Assembly: GCF_002102345.1 (NCBI RefSeq)
Contig: NZ_LQPP01000011.1
Coordinates: 62,001 to 126,000 of the forward strand
DNA: 64,000 nucleotides
Origin: Mycolicibacterium peregrinum
GTDB taxonomy: Bacteria; Actinomycetota; Actinomycetes; Mycobacteriales; Mycobacteriaceae
Reading direction: 5' to 3'
The notes under the pieces are model-generated. The model saw only the letters and a program-made list of their open reading frames with translations. It made no database searches and was not told where the DNA came from. Shown piece by piece: positions 1 through 8,624 of this stretch. The position numbers and the translations under genes were made by a program. Every line of letters begins with the position of its first letter. Positions within the stretch are counted from its first letter, which is position 1.

Positions 1-1
1 C

Positions 2-388
2 CGTTGGAACCGGATATCGGACTATCTGTCCACCGCAGACGCTTCGGTGTCGCTGACCGTGCAGGTGGAAACGGTGGCGGGGATTGAGCAGCTCGGCGAT
101 ATCGCCGATGTCGACGGCGTCGACGCGGTGTTCATCGGTCCGGCCGATTTGGCCGCATCGATGGGCAGACTCGGCCAGCCCGAACATCCGGATGTGGTGA
201 GCACCATCGAGGCTGCACTGGCGACGATCGTCGCGCACGGCAAGAGCGCCGGGGTGAACGCATTCAACGAGAAGATCGCCCGACGGTATGTCGACGCCGG
301 GGCGAGTTTCGTTCTGGTGGGTGCCGATGTGGCGCTGCTGGCCCGGGGTGCCGAGCAATTGGTCGACAAATACCGGGTCACGCCTTGA
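2..388 (+). CDS. HpcH/HpaI-family aldolase, C-terminal part (5' truncated by window)
   Basis: The reading frame is open from the window edge and ends in TGA at 386-388, so the start lies upstream. The translation contains 'VQVETVAGI' followed by 'FIGPADLAASMG'; in HpaI (2,4-dihydroxyhept-2-ene-1,7-dioate aldolase) and relatives the Glu of QVET and the Asp of GPADL bind the divalent metal that positions pyruvate enolate. The C-terminus 'LVGADVALLARGAEQLV' is also typical of the family. The usual role is class II retro-aldol cleavage of a hydroxy-keto acid to pyruvate plus an aldehyde, in the lower part of aromatic or similar ring cleavage pathways. It may connect with the extradiol dioxygenase at 38399-39256, but they are far apart and the exact substrate cannot be told. 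Confidence 0.85.
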   Translation, partial: RWNRISDYLSTADASVSLTVQVETVAGIEQLGDIADVDGVDAVFIGPADLAASMGRLGQPEHPDVVSTIEAALATIVAHGKSAGVNAFNEKIARRYVDAGASFVLVGADVALLARGAEQLVDKYRVTP

Positions 389-481
389 AATGTATAGATC
401 TGACTATGACGTCACTAGTTCTCGTGACCAATGCTACGTGTCGACACTACTATCGAACAGTCAGATGCCGACGGGTGAGCA

Positions 482-510
482 TTGTTTCTGACATATATGT
501 CACCTATACT
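482..510 (+). promoter_or_regulatory. putative leaderless promoter of the ACAD operon
   Basis: TTGTTT (482-487), a 17-base spacer and TATACT (505-510) form a good -35/-10 pair. The -10 box ends only 8 bases before the ATG at 519, so transcription would begin at or next to the start codon, and no Shine-Dalgarno sequence is present. The motif 2 palindrome (489-502) fills the spacer, which is a classic place for a repressor to block RNA polymerase. Confidence 0.6.
489..502. promoter_or_regulatory. motif 2 operator copy a (TGACATATATGTCA)
   Basis: This is a perfect 14-bp palindrome preceded by TTC, located between the -35 and -10 boxes of the ACAD operon. It shares half-sites and spacing (TGACA-N4-TGTCA) with six other sites in the window. 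A TetR-type repressor is the likely ligand; the tandem TetR at 32542-33882 is the best local candidate. Confidence 0.65.
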
Positions 511-518
511 CGCTGACT

Positions 519-1691
519 ATGGACCTGGACTTCACCCCTGATCAGATCGAGTTCCGCGATCAGGTCCGCACCTGGCTCGACGAGAACAAGCCGACCGAAC
601 CCCGACCCCGTGACGACGCCGGTATCCGCGATTACGACCTGGCCTGGCAGCGTACCCAATGGGAAGGCGGCTGGGCAGGCATCGCCTGGCCGACCGAGTA
701 CGGCGGCAAGGGGCTGACGCTGCTGCAGCAGCTCATCTGGTACGAGGAGTACGCCGCCAGAGGGTTTCCCGGCATCGATGCCTGCTTCGTCGGCCTCTCG
801 CACGCCGGGCCGACTCTGATCACCCGGGCCACCGATGCACAGAAGTCCTTGCACCTCCCGAAAATCCTTCGCGGCGAAGTGCTCTGGTGCCAGGGATTCT
901 CAGAGCCGGACGCCGGCTCTGATCTCGCCGCGCTGCGCACCAAGGCGGTGATCGATGGTGATCATCTGGTGGTCTCCGGGCAGAAGTTGTGGACCAGTTT
1001 TGCCACCATCTCCGACTACCAGGAACTCCTGGTACGCACCGACAACACCGGCAGCAAGCACAAGGGCATCACCTGGGTGATCTGCGATATGAACACGCCG
1101 GGTATCGACATCCGTCCGATCGAGACCATCGAGGGTGGTGCGGAATTCTGCGAGGTGTTCTACGACGATGTCCGGATCCCGCTGTCCAATGTGGTCGGCG
1201 ACATTGGTGCGGGCTGGTCCGTCGCGATGGCGACGCTGTCGTTCGAGCGGGGTACCGCCTTCACCGCCAACCAGGTTCGGCTGGCCAAGATCATCGAAGA
1301 CCTCATCGACTATGCACGCGACCATGTCGGCCCCGATGGTCGCAGGCCCGCGATTGCCGACGACGAGATCGCGCGGCGACTGGCACACGCGCGGGCGTCG
1401 GTAGCTTCGTTGCGTGCGCTGACCTACACCAATATCTGCGAGGCGTTGAAGACCGAAACGCCTGGACCACGGGGATCCATCGTCAAGTTGATGTATGCCG
1501 AACTGGCCAAGGAAATCGGGAAATTGGCCATGGACGTCATCGGTCCGGCCTCCAACCGCCATTCGTCGCGATGGGACATCGACGGCTGGGTGGGCTACTA
1601 CTACTACAGCTTCTCCCAGGCGATCGGCGGAGGCACGTCGGAGATTCAGCGCAATATTGTCGGCGAGCGGGTGTTGGGACTGCCCCGATGA
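519..1691 (+). CDS. acyl-CoA dehydrogenase, alpha-type subunit (FadE family)
   Basis: A 390-residue acyl-CoA dehydrogenase that would introduce an alpha,beta double bond into an acyl-CoA using FAD. Visible motifs are 'GFSEPDAGSDLA' near residue 130 and the C-terminal 'GGGTSEIQRNIVGERVLGLP'. At the position of the catalytic Glu of medium-chain enzymes (YEGT) it has Gly (GGGT), as in the steroid-type FadE proteins that work as alpha2beta2 heterotetramers. The next gene encodes a second, shorter ACAD chain that begins right after this stop, so the two probably form such a complex, like FadE26/27 or FadE28/29 of cholesterol side-chain degradation. ATG 519 is chosen because the promoter at 482-510 places the transcript start there. 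The acyl substrate is unknown. Confidence 0.9.
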   Translation: MDLDFTPDQIEFRDQVRTWLDENKPTEPRPRDDAGIRDYDLAWQRTQWEGGWAGIAWPTEYGGKGLTLLQQLIWYEEYAARGFPGIDACFVGLSHAGPTLITRATDAQKSLHLPKILRGEVLWCQGFSEPDAGSDLAALRTKAVIDGDHLVVSGQKLWTSFATISDYQELLVRTDNTGSKHKGITWVICDMNTPGIDIRPIETIEGGAEFCEVFYDDVRIPLSNVVGDIGAGWSVAMATLSFERGTAFTANQVRLAKIIEDLIDYARDHVGPDGRRPAIADDEIARRLAHARASVASLRALTYTNICEALKTETPGPRGSIVKLMYAELAKEIGKLAMDVIGPASNRHSSRWDIDGWVGYYYYSFSQAIGGGTSEIQRNIVGERVLGLPR

Positions 1692-1712
1692 ATGATCAGT
1701 CAGGAGACGGAC

Positions 1713-2735
1713 GTGGATCTGTTACCAGGAGCTGAACAGCTCGAAATCGTGGCAGCGGCAGGGGAATTCCTCGCCGAACGGATGCCCGTGGAACGCATCC
1801 GCACTGACCGGTATGCGGAAACATCAGTGCCCGAACAACTCTGGCGCGAGGGCGCGGAGATGGGCCTACTCACCCTCGGACTCGACGAGAAGTTCGGTGG
1901 GTCGGGCCGACCGTTCGACGACGAGGTGCTGCTGTTCGTCGAACTCGGTAGGCGGCTCGCCCCCGGTCCATTCCTGGCCTGCACGTTGGCTGCCCGGGTG
2001 GCCGCGCTCAGCGGGGACACCGCGCTCGCCGAGCAGATCGGTTCAGGACGCGCCCTGGTTGCGCTTGCGGTGCTACGCGGCGACGGTGAGGTGCGGCCGG
2101 TGAAGGGCACCTTCGACGTGTTCGAACCCGCAGGGGCATCCCATGCCCTGGTCGTATCCCGCAGCGGGGCTGCGCTTGTGGACATCGAATCGCTCGGTTC
2201 GCTTTCGCCGGTGGAGGCGGCCGACCCCGGCACCCGGATCGCCACCGCCACTATCGAATCCGCCGAACCCCGCTACTGGTTGCCGGCCGAGGACGAGTGG
2301 ATCTGGGGACGTGCCATGGTGCTGACGGCAGCCTTTCTCGCCGGTTTGGCTGCGGCGGCCGGTGCGTCGGCGATCGAACACGCCAAGACCCGTGAGCAGT
2401 TCGGAAAGCCGATCGGTGTGAACCAGGCGATCAAACATGCGTGTGTCGATATGGAGATCGCCGCGGAAGCCGCTCAGGCGCAGACGTTCTTCGCCGCGAT
2501 CGCACTGGCTGACGGCCGAGACGACACCCTTTTGCAGGTGCTCTCCGCGGTGACTGTCGCCGGCTCGGCAGCGGTCGACAACGCCGCCGCCGGTATCCAG
2601 GTGTTCGGCGGCATGGGTTACACCTTCGAGAACGATATGCACCTGTATCTGAAACGCGCACATGTGTTCCGGCATCTCTTCGCCGAGCCCACCGAGGTGC
2701 TGGCCGAATTGCTGGCGCAGGATCGCGCCCAGTGA
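1713..2735 (+). CDS. acyl-CoA dehydrogenase, beta-type subunit (FadE family)
   Basis: Shorter ACAD-like chain (340 residues) that likely completes the heterotetramer with the preceding gene. It carries 'TREQFGKPIGVNQAIKH', typical of the FAD-binding helical region, and 'GGMGYTFENDMHLYLKRA' near the C-terminus. GTG 1713 is preferred because it has a GGAG box six bases upstream and gives the usual N-terminus 'MDLLPGAEQ'; an in-frame ATG at 1692, directly after the upstream stop, would add seven residues but has no ribosome-binding site. The stop overlaps the GTG of the thiolase gene (GTGA at 2732-2735), showing translational coupling. Confidence 0.87.
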   Translation: MDLLPGAEQLEIVAAAGEFLAERMPVERIRTDRYAETSVPEQLWREGAEMGLLTLGLDEKFGGSGRPFDDEVLLFVELGRRLAPGPFLACTLAARVAALSGDTALAEQIGSGRALVALAVLRGDGEVRPVKGTFDVFEPAGASHALVVSRSGAALVDIESLGSLSPVEAADPGTRIATATIESAEPRYWLPAEDEWIWGRAMVLTAAFLAGLAAAAGASAIEHAKTREQFGKPIGVNQAIKHACVDMEIAAEAAQAQTFFAAIALADGRDDTLLQVLSAVTVAGSAAVDNAAAGIQVFGGMGYTFENDMHLYLKRAHVFRHLFAEPTEVLAELLAQDRAQ

Positions 2736-3883
2736 GTCGCGGTGTCGCGGTTGCCGGGGTCGCGCTGTCCGACGTCGGCAGGGTCGACGACAAGAGTCCC
2801 TATGAGCTGATCGCGCAGGCAAGTCGGCGGGCCCTGGCCGATGCCGGGCTGACCCCCGCCGACGTCGACGGACTGGCGTCGACGGGGCAGGGCACCCTAC
2901 CTCCGGTCGACGTCGGTGAGTACCTCGGTCTGCGGCCCCGATGGATCGATTCGACGGCCGTGGGGGGAGCGGCGTGGGAGGTGATGGCCGCGCATGCGGC
3001 CGATGCCATCGCCGCCGGACACGCCGACGTGGTCCTGCTCACCTACGGGTCCACCGCGCGGTCCGACCTACGAAAAGGCTTGCGGGGCGCCAACATCAAC
3101 TGGGGCGCGCGTGGGCCGCTGCAGTGGGAGGCGCCCTACGGGCACACGTTGGTCTCCAAGTACGCGATGGCGGCGCGTCGTCATATGCACACCTACGGCA
3201 CCACCATCGAGCAACTGGCCGAGGTCGCGGTATCGGCTCGATTCAACGCCGCGGACAATCCCGAGGCGTACTACCGCGACCCGATCACCGTCGACGATGT
3301 ACTGGCCGGGCCCATGATCGCCGACCCGTTCACCAAGCTGCACTGCTGCATCCGCAGTGACGGCGGAGCTGCGGCCGTTCTGGTGAGTGCCGACCGTGCG
3401 AAAGATCTCAAGAGCAAACCGGTCTGGGTGCTCGGAACGGGTGAGACCACCTCGCACATGCTCACCTCACAGTGGGACGACCTCACCGTCGGTCCAGCTG
3501 CCGTCAGCGGTCCGCTGGCTTTCGCGCGTGCCGGGGTATCACCATCCGACGTCGACGTGGCCGAACTCTACGACGCGTTCACCTACATGCTGCTGCTCAC
3601 GCTGGAAGACCTGGGTTTCTGCCCGAAGGGGGAGGGCGGCGCATTCGTGGAGACGGGGGCGCTGCGGTTGGGTGGCGCACTGCCCACCAACACCGACGGT
3701 GGCGGACTGTCGGCGTGCCACCCGGGACAACGCGGACTGTTCCTGCTGGTCGAGGCAGCACGCCAGCTGCGGGGGGAATGCGGGCCGCGCCAGGTGCCCG
3801 ACGCCAAGATCGCCTGCGTCAGTGGCACCGGCGGCTGGTTCTGCTCCAGCGGCACCGTGATTCTCGGCGCCGAGGAGCCCTGA
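2732..3883 (+). CDS. Cys-less thiolase-fold protein (lipid-transfer/Ltp2-type putative retro-aldolase)
   Basis: 383-residue thiolase-fold protein of the SCP-x/lipid-transfer group. Where true thiolases have the nucleophilic Cys (N-N-C-x-S-G region), this protein reads 'IDSTAVGGAAWEVMAA' (near residues 72-87), so Cys is replaced by Ala. The C-terminal 'CHPGQRG' and 'GTGGWF' regions of the fold are kept. Cys-less members such as Ltp2 act as retro-aldolases that cleave a beta-hydroxyacyl-CoA formed by an ACAD pair and a hydratase, together with a DUF35 partner. The ACAD pair sits directly upstream, but no DUF35 gene follows; the partner would have to come from another locus (for example 25228, 60445 or 62177). 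GTG start overlaps the upstream stop. Confidence 0.82.
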   Translation: MSRGVAVAGVALSDVGRVDDKSPYELIAQASRRALADAGLTPADVDGLASTGQGTLPPVDVGEYLGLRPRWIDSTAVGGAAWEVMAAHAADAIAAGHADVVLLTYGSTARSDLRKGLRGANINWGARGPLQWEAPYGHTLVSKYAMAARRHMHTYGTTIEQLAEVAVSARFNAADNPEAYYRDPITVDDVLAGPMIADPFTKLHCCIRSDGGAAAVLVSADRAKDLKSKPVWVLGTGETTSHMLTSQWDDLTVGPAAVSGPLAFARAGVSPSDVDVAELYDAFTYMLLLTLEDLGFCPKGEGGAFVETGALRLGGALPTNTDGGGLSACHPGQRGLFLLVEAARQLRGECGPRQVPDAKIACVSGTGGWFCSSGTVILGAEEP

Positions 3884-5377
3884 GTGAACGGCGCACCGCT
3901 TGGCGCGGACGCCGTTGACACCCGGGCGTTGTTGACGGCCGCGGCACTGACCCACGGCGACCGGGAAGCGTATGTGGAGCCGGGCGCGCGGGTCACCTTC
4001 GCCGAGTGGATCGGCCGGGCCCGCAGCGTCGCCACGCAATTCGCCGAGTTCGGGGTCGGCAAGGGCGACGTGGTCACGCTGTGGCTGCCGTCGGGCATCG
4101 ACTACGCGACGTGCTACGCCGCCGCCGCGATGATCGGCGCGATCACCACCGGACTCAACCCGCGGCTTGGCCGTCGCGAGATCGAATCCATTGTCCAGCA
4201 GGCTGATCCCGCATTGATCGTCGCTGATGAACGACTGGGCGAGTTGCCGGCCGTCGGGTGCCGTGTGCTGCGGCGGGATGCTCTGTCGACCGATCCCGCC
4301 GCGGTGGCGCCACCGGCTGAACTGACCCGACACGATCCCGTGGCGCTGATCTTCACCAGCGGCACCACCGGAACGCCCAAGGGAGCGGTGTACGACGCCG
4401 ACCGGCTGGCGGCCGGCGCCGCATCGGCCGGCGTGATGAGCGCTCCCTACGATCGCCGCCTCACCTCTACCCCGTTCGCACACGCCGGTTACATGTTCAA
4501 GCTCTGGGATCAGCTGGTCTGGGGCACCACGCTGGTGATCCCGCCGGCACCGTGGTCGGCCCAGGGCATGTTCGACGTGCTGCGCGATGAACGGATCACT
4601 GTCGCGGGGGCCGTGCCGACCCAGTGGACCAAGCTGCTCGACGTCGACGGGGTGAATCCACAGGCATTGCCGCATTTGCGGATCGGTGTGGTGGCGACCG
4701 CACCGGCACCTCCCGAGCTGGTGCGCCAGGTTGCTGAACGGATCGGTGTGCCGCTGGTGGTGCGGTACGCGATGACCGAATGCCCGACGATCTCGGGGAC
4801 GGCAGCAGAGGATCCGCCCGAGGTGCAGTTCCGCACCGTCGGCCGGCCCGCTCCGGGAATGGATGTACGTATCGGCGCCGACGGTGTCGTCGAGGTCAGC
4901 GGTCCGTGCGTGATGCGCGGCTACTGGCGCAACCCGGAACTCACCGCCGAGGCGCTGCGCGACGGCTGGTTACGCACCGGCGACATCGGGGTGCTCGGCG
5001 ACGACGGCAATGTCACCTTGCTGGGACGCAGCGGCGACATGTATATCCGCGGCGGCTACAACGTGCATCCCGGTGAGGTGGAGCGGACCCTTGCCGATCA
5101 CCCCGCGGTGAAACAAGCTGCGGTCATCGGGCGTTCCGCACCGGTGATCGGCGAGATCGGGATTGCTTTCGTCGTCCCGCATGACCCAGGCACACCGCCG
5201 ACGCTGGCCGAGCTACGCGCGCACGTGGCCGCCGAGCTGGCCGACTACAAGGCCCCGGACGAGTTGCTCGTCGTCGAGGAGTTGCCGCTGACCGCGATGC
5301 TCAAGCCGGACCGGACTGCGTTGCGGGAACTGGTGCCACTGCACGACAACGTAATTCAGCGGGTGCGGACCAGATAA
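3884..5377 (+). CDS. acyl-CoA synthetase / AMP-dependent ligase (FadD family)
   Basis: 497-residue ANL-superfamily adenylating enzyme. The phosphate-binding loop reads 'IFTSGTTGTPKGAV', followed by 'YAMTECP' and the hinge region 'GWLRTGDIGVLGDDG' and 'GRSGDMYIRGGYNVHP'. The C-terminal catalytic Lys usually in 'PRTxxGK' appears as 'LPLTAMLKPDR', a divergent form. It should activate a carboxylic acid to its CoA thioester for the ACAD pair of this operon. The GTG start abuts the previous stop (TGA-GTG at 3881-3886). It ends three bases from the convergent thioesterase gene. Confidence 0.87.
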   Translation: MNGAPLGADAVDTRALLTAAALTHGDREAYVEPGARVTFAEWIGRARSVATQFAEFGVGKGDVVTLWLPSGIDYATCYAAAAMIGAITTGLNPRLGRREIESIVQQADPALIVADERLGELPAVGCRVLRRDALSTDPAAVAPPAELTRHDPVALIFTSGTTGTPKGAVYDADRLAAGAASAGVMSAPYDRRLTSTPFAHAGYMFKLWDQLVWGTTLVIPPAPWSAQGMFDVLRDERITVAGAVPTQWTKLLDVDGVNPQALPHLRIGVVATAPAPPELVRQVAERIGVPLVVRYAMTECPTISGTAAEDPPEVQFRTVGRPAPGMDVRIGADGVVEVSGPCVMRGYWRNPELTAEALRDGWLRTGDIGVLGDDGNVTLLGRSGDMYIRGGYNVHPGEVERTLADHPAVKQAAVIGRSAPVIGEIGIAFVVPHDPGTPPTLAELRAHVAAELADYKAPDELLVVEELPLTAMLKPDRTALRELVPLHDNVIQRVRTR

Positions 5378-5380
5378 GCC

Positions 5381-6016
5381 TCACGGCTGCTCCGGGCGTA
5401 GCACGATGAACAGCCCTTCGGCTTCGGCGCAGAGGGTTTCGCCGTCCTTGAGTTCGGCCCGCAGCACCCGCTTGCGGCCCTGCTCGCTGACGAACCAGCC
5501 GCGTACCGAAAGTTCCTTGCCGACTGGAGTGATGGACCGAAAGTCGGTGTGCAGATAGGCAGTCCGTGACGGAGCCCGATCGCCTGAGTTGGACAGCCTG
5601 CCCAGCACCTCGTCGAACAGCAGCGGGATCGCACCACCGTGCACCGCGCCACCGCCACCGAGGAAGTAGCGACCGAACCGCACCGTGCCCGACACGCTGT
5701 CCCGGTCGCCGTCGATCGGAACGAAGTTCGGTGACATGGTCTGGCCGCGGCCGGGCAGGTCGAGCCGCCGGGCGAAGATCTGGCGCCGCTCACCGACAGC
5801 GGCGGGCGCCAACCGGTCGGCCCACCCCCGCAGGTCGCGGGCCAACTCCACTGTCGTGGCGGTATCCGGAGCGGCGGCGGCGACACCGTCGAGAAAGTCC
5901 CGCAGCGCCGCGATCATCTCGCCGTACTCGGGCCCCCCGCCCGGATTGCGCAGGGCCGGCTCCTGCCACGTGCGGATCTGCGGAAATCCGCCGCGGATCG
6001 CGGAATCTTCGGTCAT
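5381..6016 (-). CDS. hotdog-fold thioesterase (PaaI-like)
   Basis: Protein of about 211 residues whose C-terminal half matches the PaaI/4HBT hotdog pattern: 'GRYFLGGGGAVHGGAIPLLFDEVLGRL', then a strand-rich region 'TAYLHTDFRSITPVGKELSVRGWF'. Such enzymes hydrolyse acyl-CoA thioesters and may release CoA from stalled intermediates. ATG 6016 is taken as start; an ATG at 6040 would add eight residues. The divergent neighbour is the CoA-transferase fusion at 6144, and a motif 3 operator (6048-6063) lies between them, so the pair is probably co-regulated. The first 90 residues are not obviously part of the hotdog core. Confidence 0.75.
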   Translation of the reverse strand: MTEDSAIRGGFPQIRTWQEPALRNPGGGPEYGEMIAALRDFLDGVAAAAPDTATTVELARDLRGWADRLAPAAVGERRQIFARRLDLPGRGQTMSPNFVPIDGDRDSVSGTVRFGRYFLGGGGAVHGGAIPLLFDEVLGRLSNSGDRAPSRTAYLHTDFRSITPVGKELSVRGWFVSEQGRKRVLRAELKDGETLCAEAEGLFIVLRPEQP

Positions 6017-6047
6017 GATGCGCACGATACCGTCATACATCCAACGC

Positions 6048-6063
6048 TAATGCATTGACATTA
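6048..6063. promoter_or_regulatory. motif 3 operator copy 1 (TAATG-N6-CATTA)
   Basis: Inverted repeat TAATG-CATTGA-CATTA in the divergent region between the thioesterase and the fused CoA-transferase. The same arms with the same six-base spacer recur at 9336-9351 next to a TetR gene, which suggests that this TetR controls both regions. Confidence 0.55.
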
Positions 6064-6143
6064 ATCTTGACCGCTGCCATGCTGGCGTGGTGCACGTCAC
6101 AGGGCTGCGCGAAGACATTCTGGCCCCCACTGGAGGAGCGAAT

Positions 6144-8597
6144 ATGGCGGCTGATCACCCGGCAACCGATGGTCCGTTGGCAGATCTGGTGGTGGTCGAC
6201 CTCTCGACCACCTTGGCCGGCGCGCAGGCCACCCAGTTCCTCGCCGACTGCGGCGCCGAGGTCATCATGGTGGAGCCACCCGATGGCAGCCCGTTACGCG
6301 ACCTGGCCGGCTGGCCGGGATTGCTGCGCGGTAAGCGCAGCATCACGCTGGATCTGCACGATGACACCGATCTGGACCGGTTGCGCGCACTGCTGGGGCG
6401 GGCCGATGTCATGGTCAATACCCTGCGCCCGGCATCGGCCGAGCGCCTTCGTCTGAGCCCGCGGGTGTTGTCCGAGCGTTATCCCCGACTGGTGGTCGCC
6501 AACATCACCGGCTGGGGATCGACCGGCCCGTGGCGTGACTACAAGGGCTGGGAAGCCTTGATCATGGCGAAAGCCGGAGTGATGCACGAGAAACGCGGTC
6601 TGACCCCGCGTCCCGGACCGGCTTACGTCTCGGTGCCCTATGCATCGTGGGGTGCCGCGCATGCGGCAGTGCAGGGAATTCTGGCCGCATTGATCGAGCG
6701 GGACTCCAGCGGCCTGGGTCAGGTTGTGGAATCCAACCTGGTGACCGGGATGGGTTCGATGGACCCGTACAACTGGTTCTACGAGATGGTGCTGGAGCGT
6801 TATCCGGGGGCGTTCGAGCCGATGGACGCCGCTTATGACGAGCTGGGACGGCCGCAGGCCTACCTCATCTATGCCCTGTTGGCTGCGCCGACCAAGGATG
6901 GCCGGTGGCTGCAGTTCGCACAGGTGTCGCCGCGGCTCATCCATGCCTGGCTGGAGGAACTGGACCTGCTGAAGGAGCTGGCCGATCCGAAATGGCAGGG
7001 TTTCCCGACGCTGCCCACCCCCGAGCTCCGTACCGAGTGGTGGGACATGATGCTGGCCCGGGTGGGGGCCCGCACATTGGCGGAGTGGGAAGAGGTGATG
7101 GCCACCAACCACGACCTGTCTGGGGAGCTCTTCCGCACTCCGGATGAGGCGCTCGATCACCCCCAGATCGTTCATGAGGGCCGCGCCGTCACCGTCATAG
7201 ATCCCGATCTCGGGCCGGTGCGCCAGCCGACCACGCTGATCCATGCTGATGGCAAGCCGCTGACGGCCATCCGGCCGGCACCGCGGCTCGGGGAGCACAA
7301 CACCTCGGTGAGTTTCGACGACACGACCGAGACTGTGCGTCCTGCCCGGAGCCCGGTCGACGCGCCGCTGGCCGGCGTGACGGTCCTGGAATTCGGCAGC
7401 ATGTACGCGGGTCCGTACGGTGTCACCCTGCTGACCGACCTGGGTGCGCGGGTGATCAAGGTCGAGCCGCTGGCGGGGGACAACATCCGCACCCTGGTCG
7501 CCTTTCCCGAGGCGGGTGGCGCAAAGGTGCTGCAGGGCAAGGAAAGCGTCGCGATCGATTTCACCAAGCCCGAAGGGCTGGAGCTGGTGTACGAGCTGGC
7601 GAAGCAGGCAGACCTGGTGCTGCAGTGTTTCCGCGGCGATGCGGCCGAACGCGCCGGGATCGACGAGGCGAAACTGAAGGAGGCCAACCCCGACCTGGTG
7701 GTGCTGGGCATGTCCGGCTACGGCGCCGACGGGCCGTACGCCCATCGTTCCGCGTACGCGCCGTCGATCGGTGCGGCGTCGGGCCTGTCCGTGATCGACA
7801 GCCGCGGCGCTGCCTCCCCGCCGGCCGATATTGACGAAACGCACCGCCGGGCGGCGACGCTGCACGCCGGTAGTGCCACGCCAGCGGTGCAGTCGGACGG
7901 CATTGCCGCGCTCGGCGTGGCGTCGGCGCTGCTCGTCGGTCTGTATGCCAAGCGCCGCGGGATCGAACTCCCGCATCTGAGGACCACCATGTTCGGTACT
8001 GCGCTGCAGGCGTTGATCAATTACAACACCAGTTATTCCGGGCGCCCGGCGATCGAATCCTCCGACGATCAGTTCTACGGGCTGAACGCGCTGTATCGGA
8101 TGTATCAGGCCGCCGATGGCTGGGTGTTCCTGGCCGCGCCGCTGGCCGGCGAGTGGCCGGCGCTCGCCAAAGCCATGGCGCCCTATGTGGATCTGCACGC
8201 CGACGAACGGTTCGCGGGACCCGCATCACGGGCCGACCATGACGAGGCTCTGATCGACATCCTCACGCCGGTGTTCGCCACGAAACCGGCAGCGGAGTGG
8301 GAGCGCGAGTTGTCCTCGCAGGACGTCGGCTGTGTCGAAGTGGCGGAACGCAATTCGGAGATCCTGCTGCAGACCGATCCGTTCTTCGAGGCGGGCTATG
8401 CGGTCGAAGCGCACAGCCCCATCTTCGAGGAACACCGCCGGTTGGCGCCCTTGTGCCGGTTCTCCAGGTCGCGGACGAAGGCCGACGCCGGCTGCACGAT
8501 CGGCCAGCACACGGACGCGGTGCTGCGTGAGATCGGCATCGCCGACGACAGGATCGCCGCCCTGCGGGCGGCTGAGGTGATTGGCGGCGGCAGCTGA
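6144..8597 (+). CDS. tandem-fused family III CoA-transferase (CaiB/BaiF x2)
   Basis: 817-residue protein made of two CoA-transferase family III domains joined in one chain (about residues 10-400 and 410-810). Each starts with the Rossmann-like signature: 'VVVDLSTTLAGAQATQFLADCGAEVIMVE' split over the N-terminus, and 'TVLEFGSMYAGPYGVTLLTD' in the second. The catalytic Asp of the family (the GD motif of formyl-CoA transferase, Asp169) aligns with 'QSDGIAALG' in domain 2, but by my alignment domain 1 has Tyr there ('SVPYASWG'). One half may therefore be structural. The family moves CoA between carboxylic acids. ATG 6144 is chosen for its GGAGGAG box at 6132-6138; an upstream GTG at 6087 lacks one. 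Confidence 0.85.
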   Translation: MAADHPATDGPLADLVVVDLSTTLAGAQATQFLADCGAEVIMVEPPDGSPLRDLAGWPGLLRGKRSITLDLHDDTDLDRLRALLGRADVMVNTLRPASAERLRLSPRVLSERYPRLVVANITGWGSTGPWRDYKGWEALIMAKAGVMHEKRGLTPRPGPAYVSVPYASWGAAHAAVQGILAALIERDSSGLGQVVESNLVTGMGSMDPYNWFYEMVLERYPGAFEPMDAAYDELGRPQAYLIYALLAAPTKDGRWLQFAQVSPRLIHAWLEELDLLKELADPKWQGFPTLPTPELRTEWWDMMLARVGARTLAEWEEVMATNHDLSGELFRTPDEALDHPQIVHEGRAVTVIDPDLGPVRQPTTLIHADGKPLTAIRPAPRLGEHNTSVSFDDTTETVRPARSPVDAPLAGVTVLEFGSMYAGPYGVTLLTDLGARVIKVEPLAGDNIRTLVAFPEAGGAKVLQGKESVAIDFTKPEGLELVYELAKQADLVLQCFRGDAAERAGIDEAKLKEANPDLVVLGMSGYGADGPYAHRSAYAPSIGAASGLSVIDSRGAASPPADIDETHRRAATLHAGSATPAVQSDGIAALGVASALLVGLYAKRRGIELPHLRTTMFGTALQALINYNTSYSGRPAIESSDDQFYGLNALYRMYQAADGWVFLAAPLAGEWPALAKAMAPYVDLHADERFAGPASRADHDEALIDILTPVFATKPAAEWERELSSQDVGCVEVAERNSEILLQTDPFFEAGYAVEAHSPIFEEHRRLAPLCRFSRSRTKADAGCTIGQHTDAVLREIGIADDRIAALRAAEVIGGGS

Positions 8598-8604
8598 GTC
8601 AAAC

Positions 8605-8624
8605 GACCGTGGTTTCAGTCGGTC
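8605..8624. terminator. weak hairpin between convergent genes
   Basis: GACCG and CGGTC arms separated by ten bases lie between the CoA-transferase stop and the TetR stop, followed by a short A run on the plus strand. The stem is only five base pairs, so this is a weak call. Confidence 0.25.

Noticed and set aside
35..490. Possible second gene start between the aldolase stop and the ACAD start
   Set aside because: Frames here (e.g. 288-491) are short, out of frame with the aldolase and lack family features; the region is better explained as promoter.
6294..8198. 634-residue minus-strand open frame
   Set aside because: Shadow of the fused CoA-transferase gene, with no recognisable protein features.
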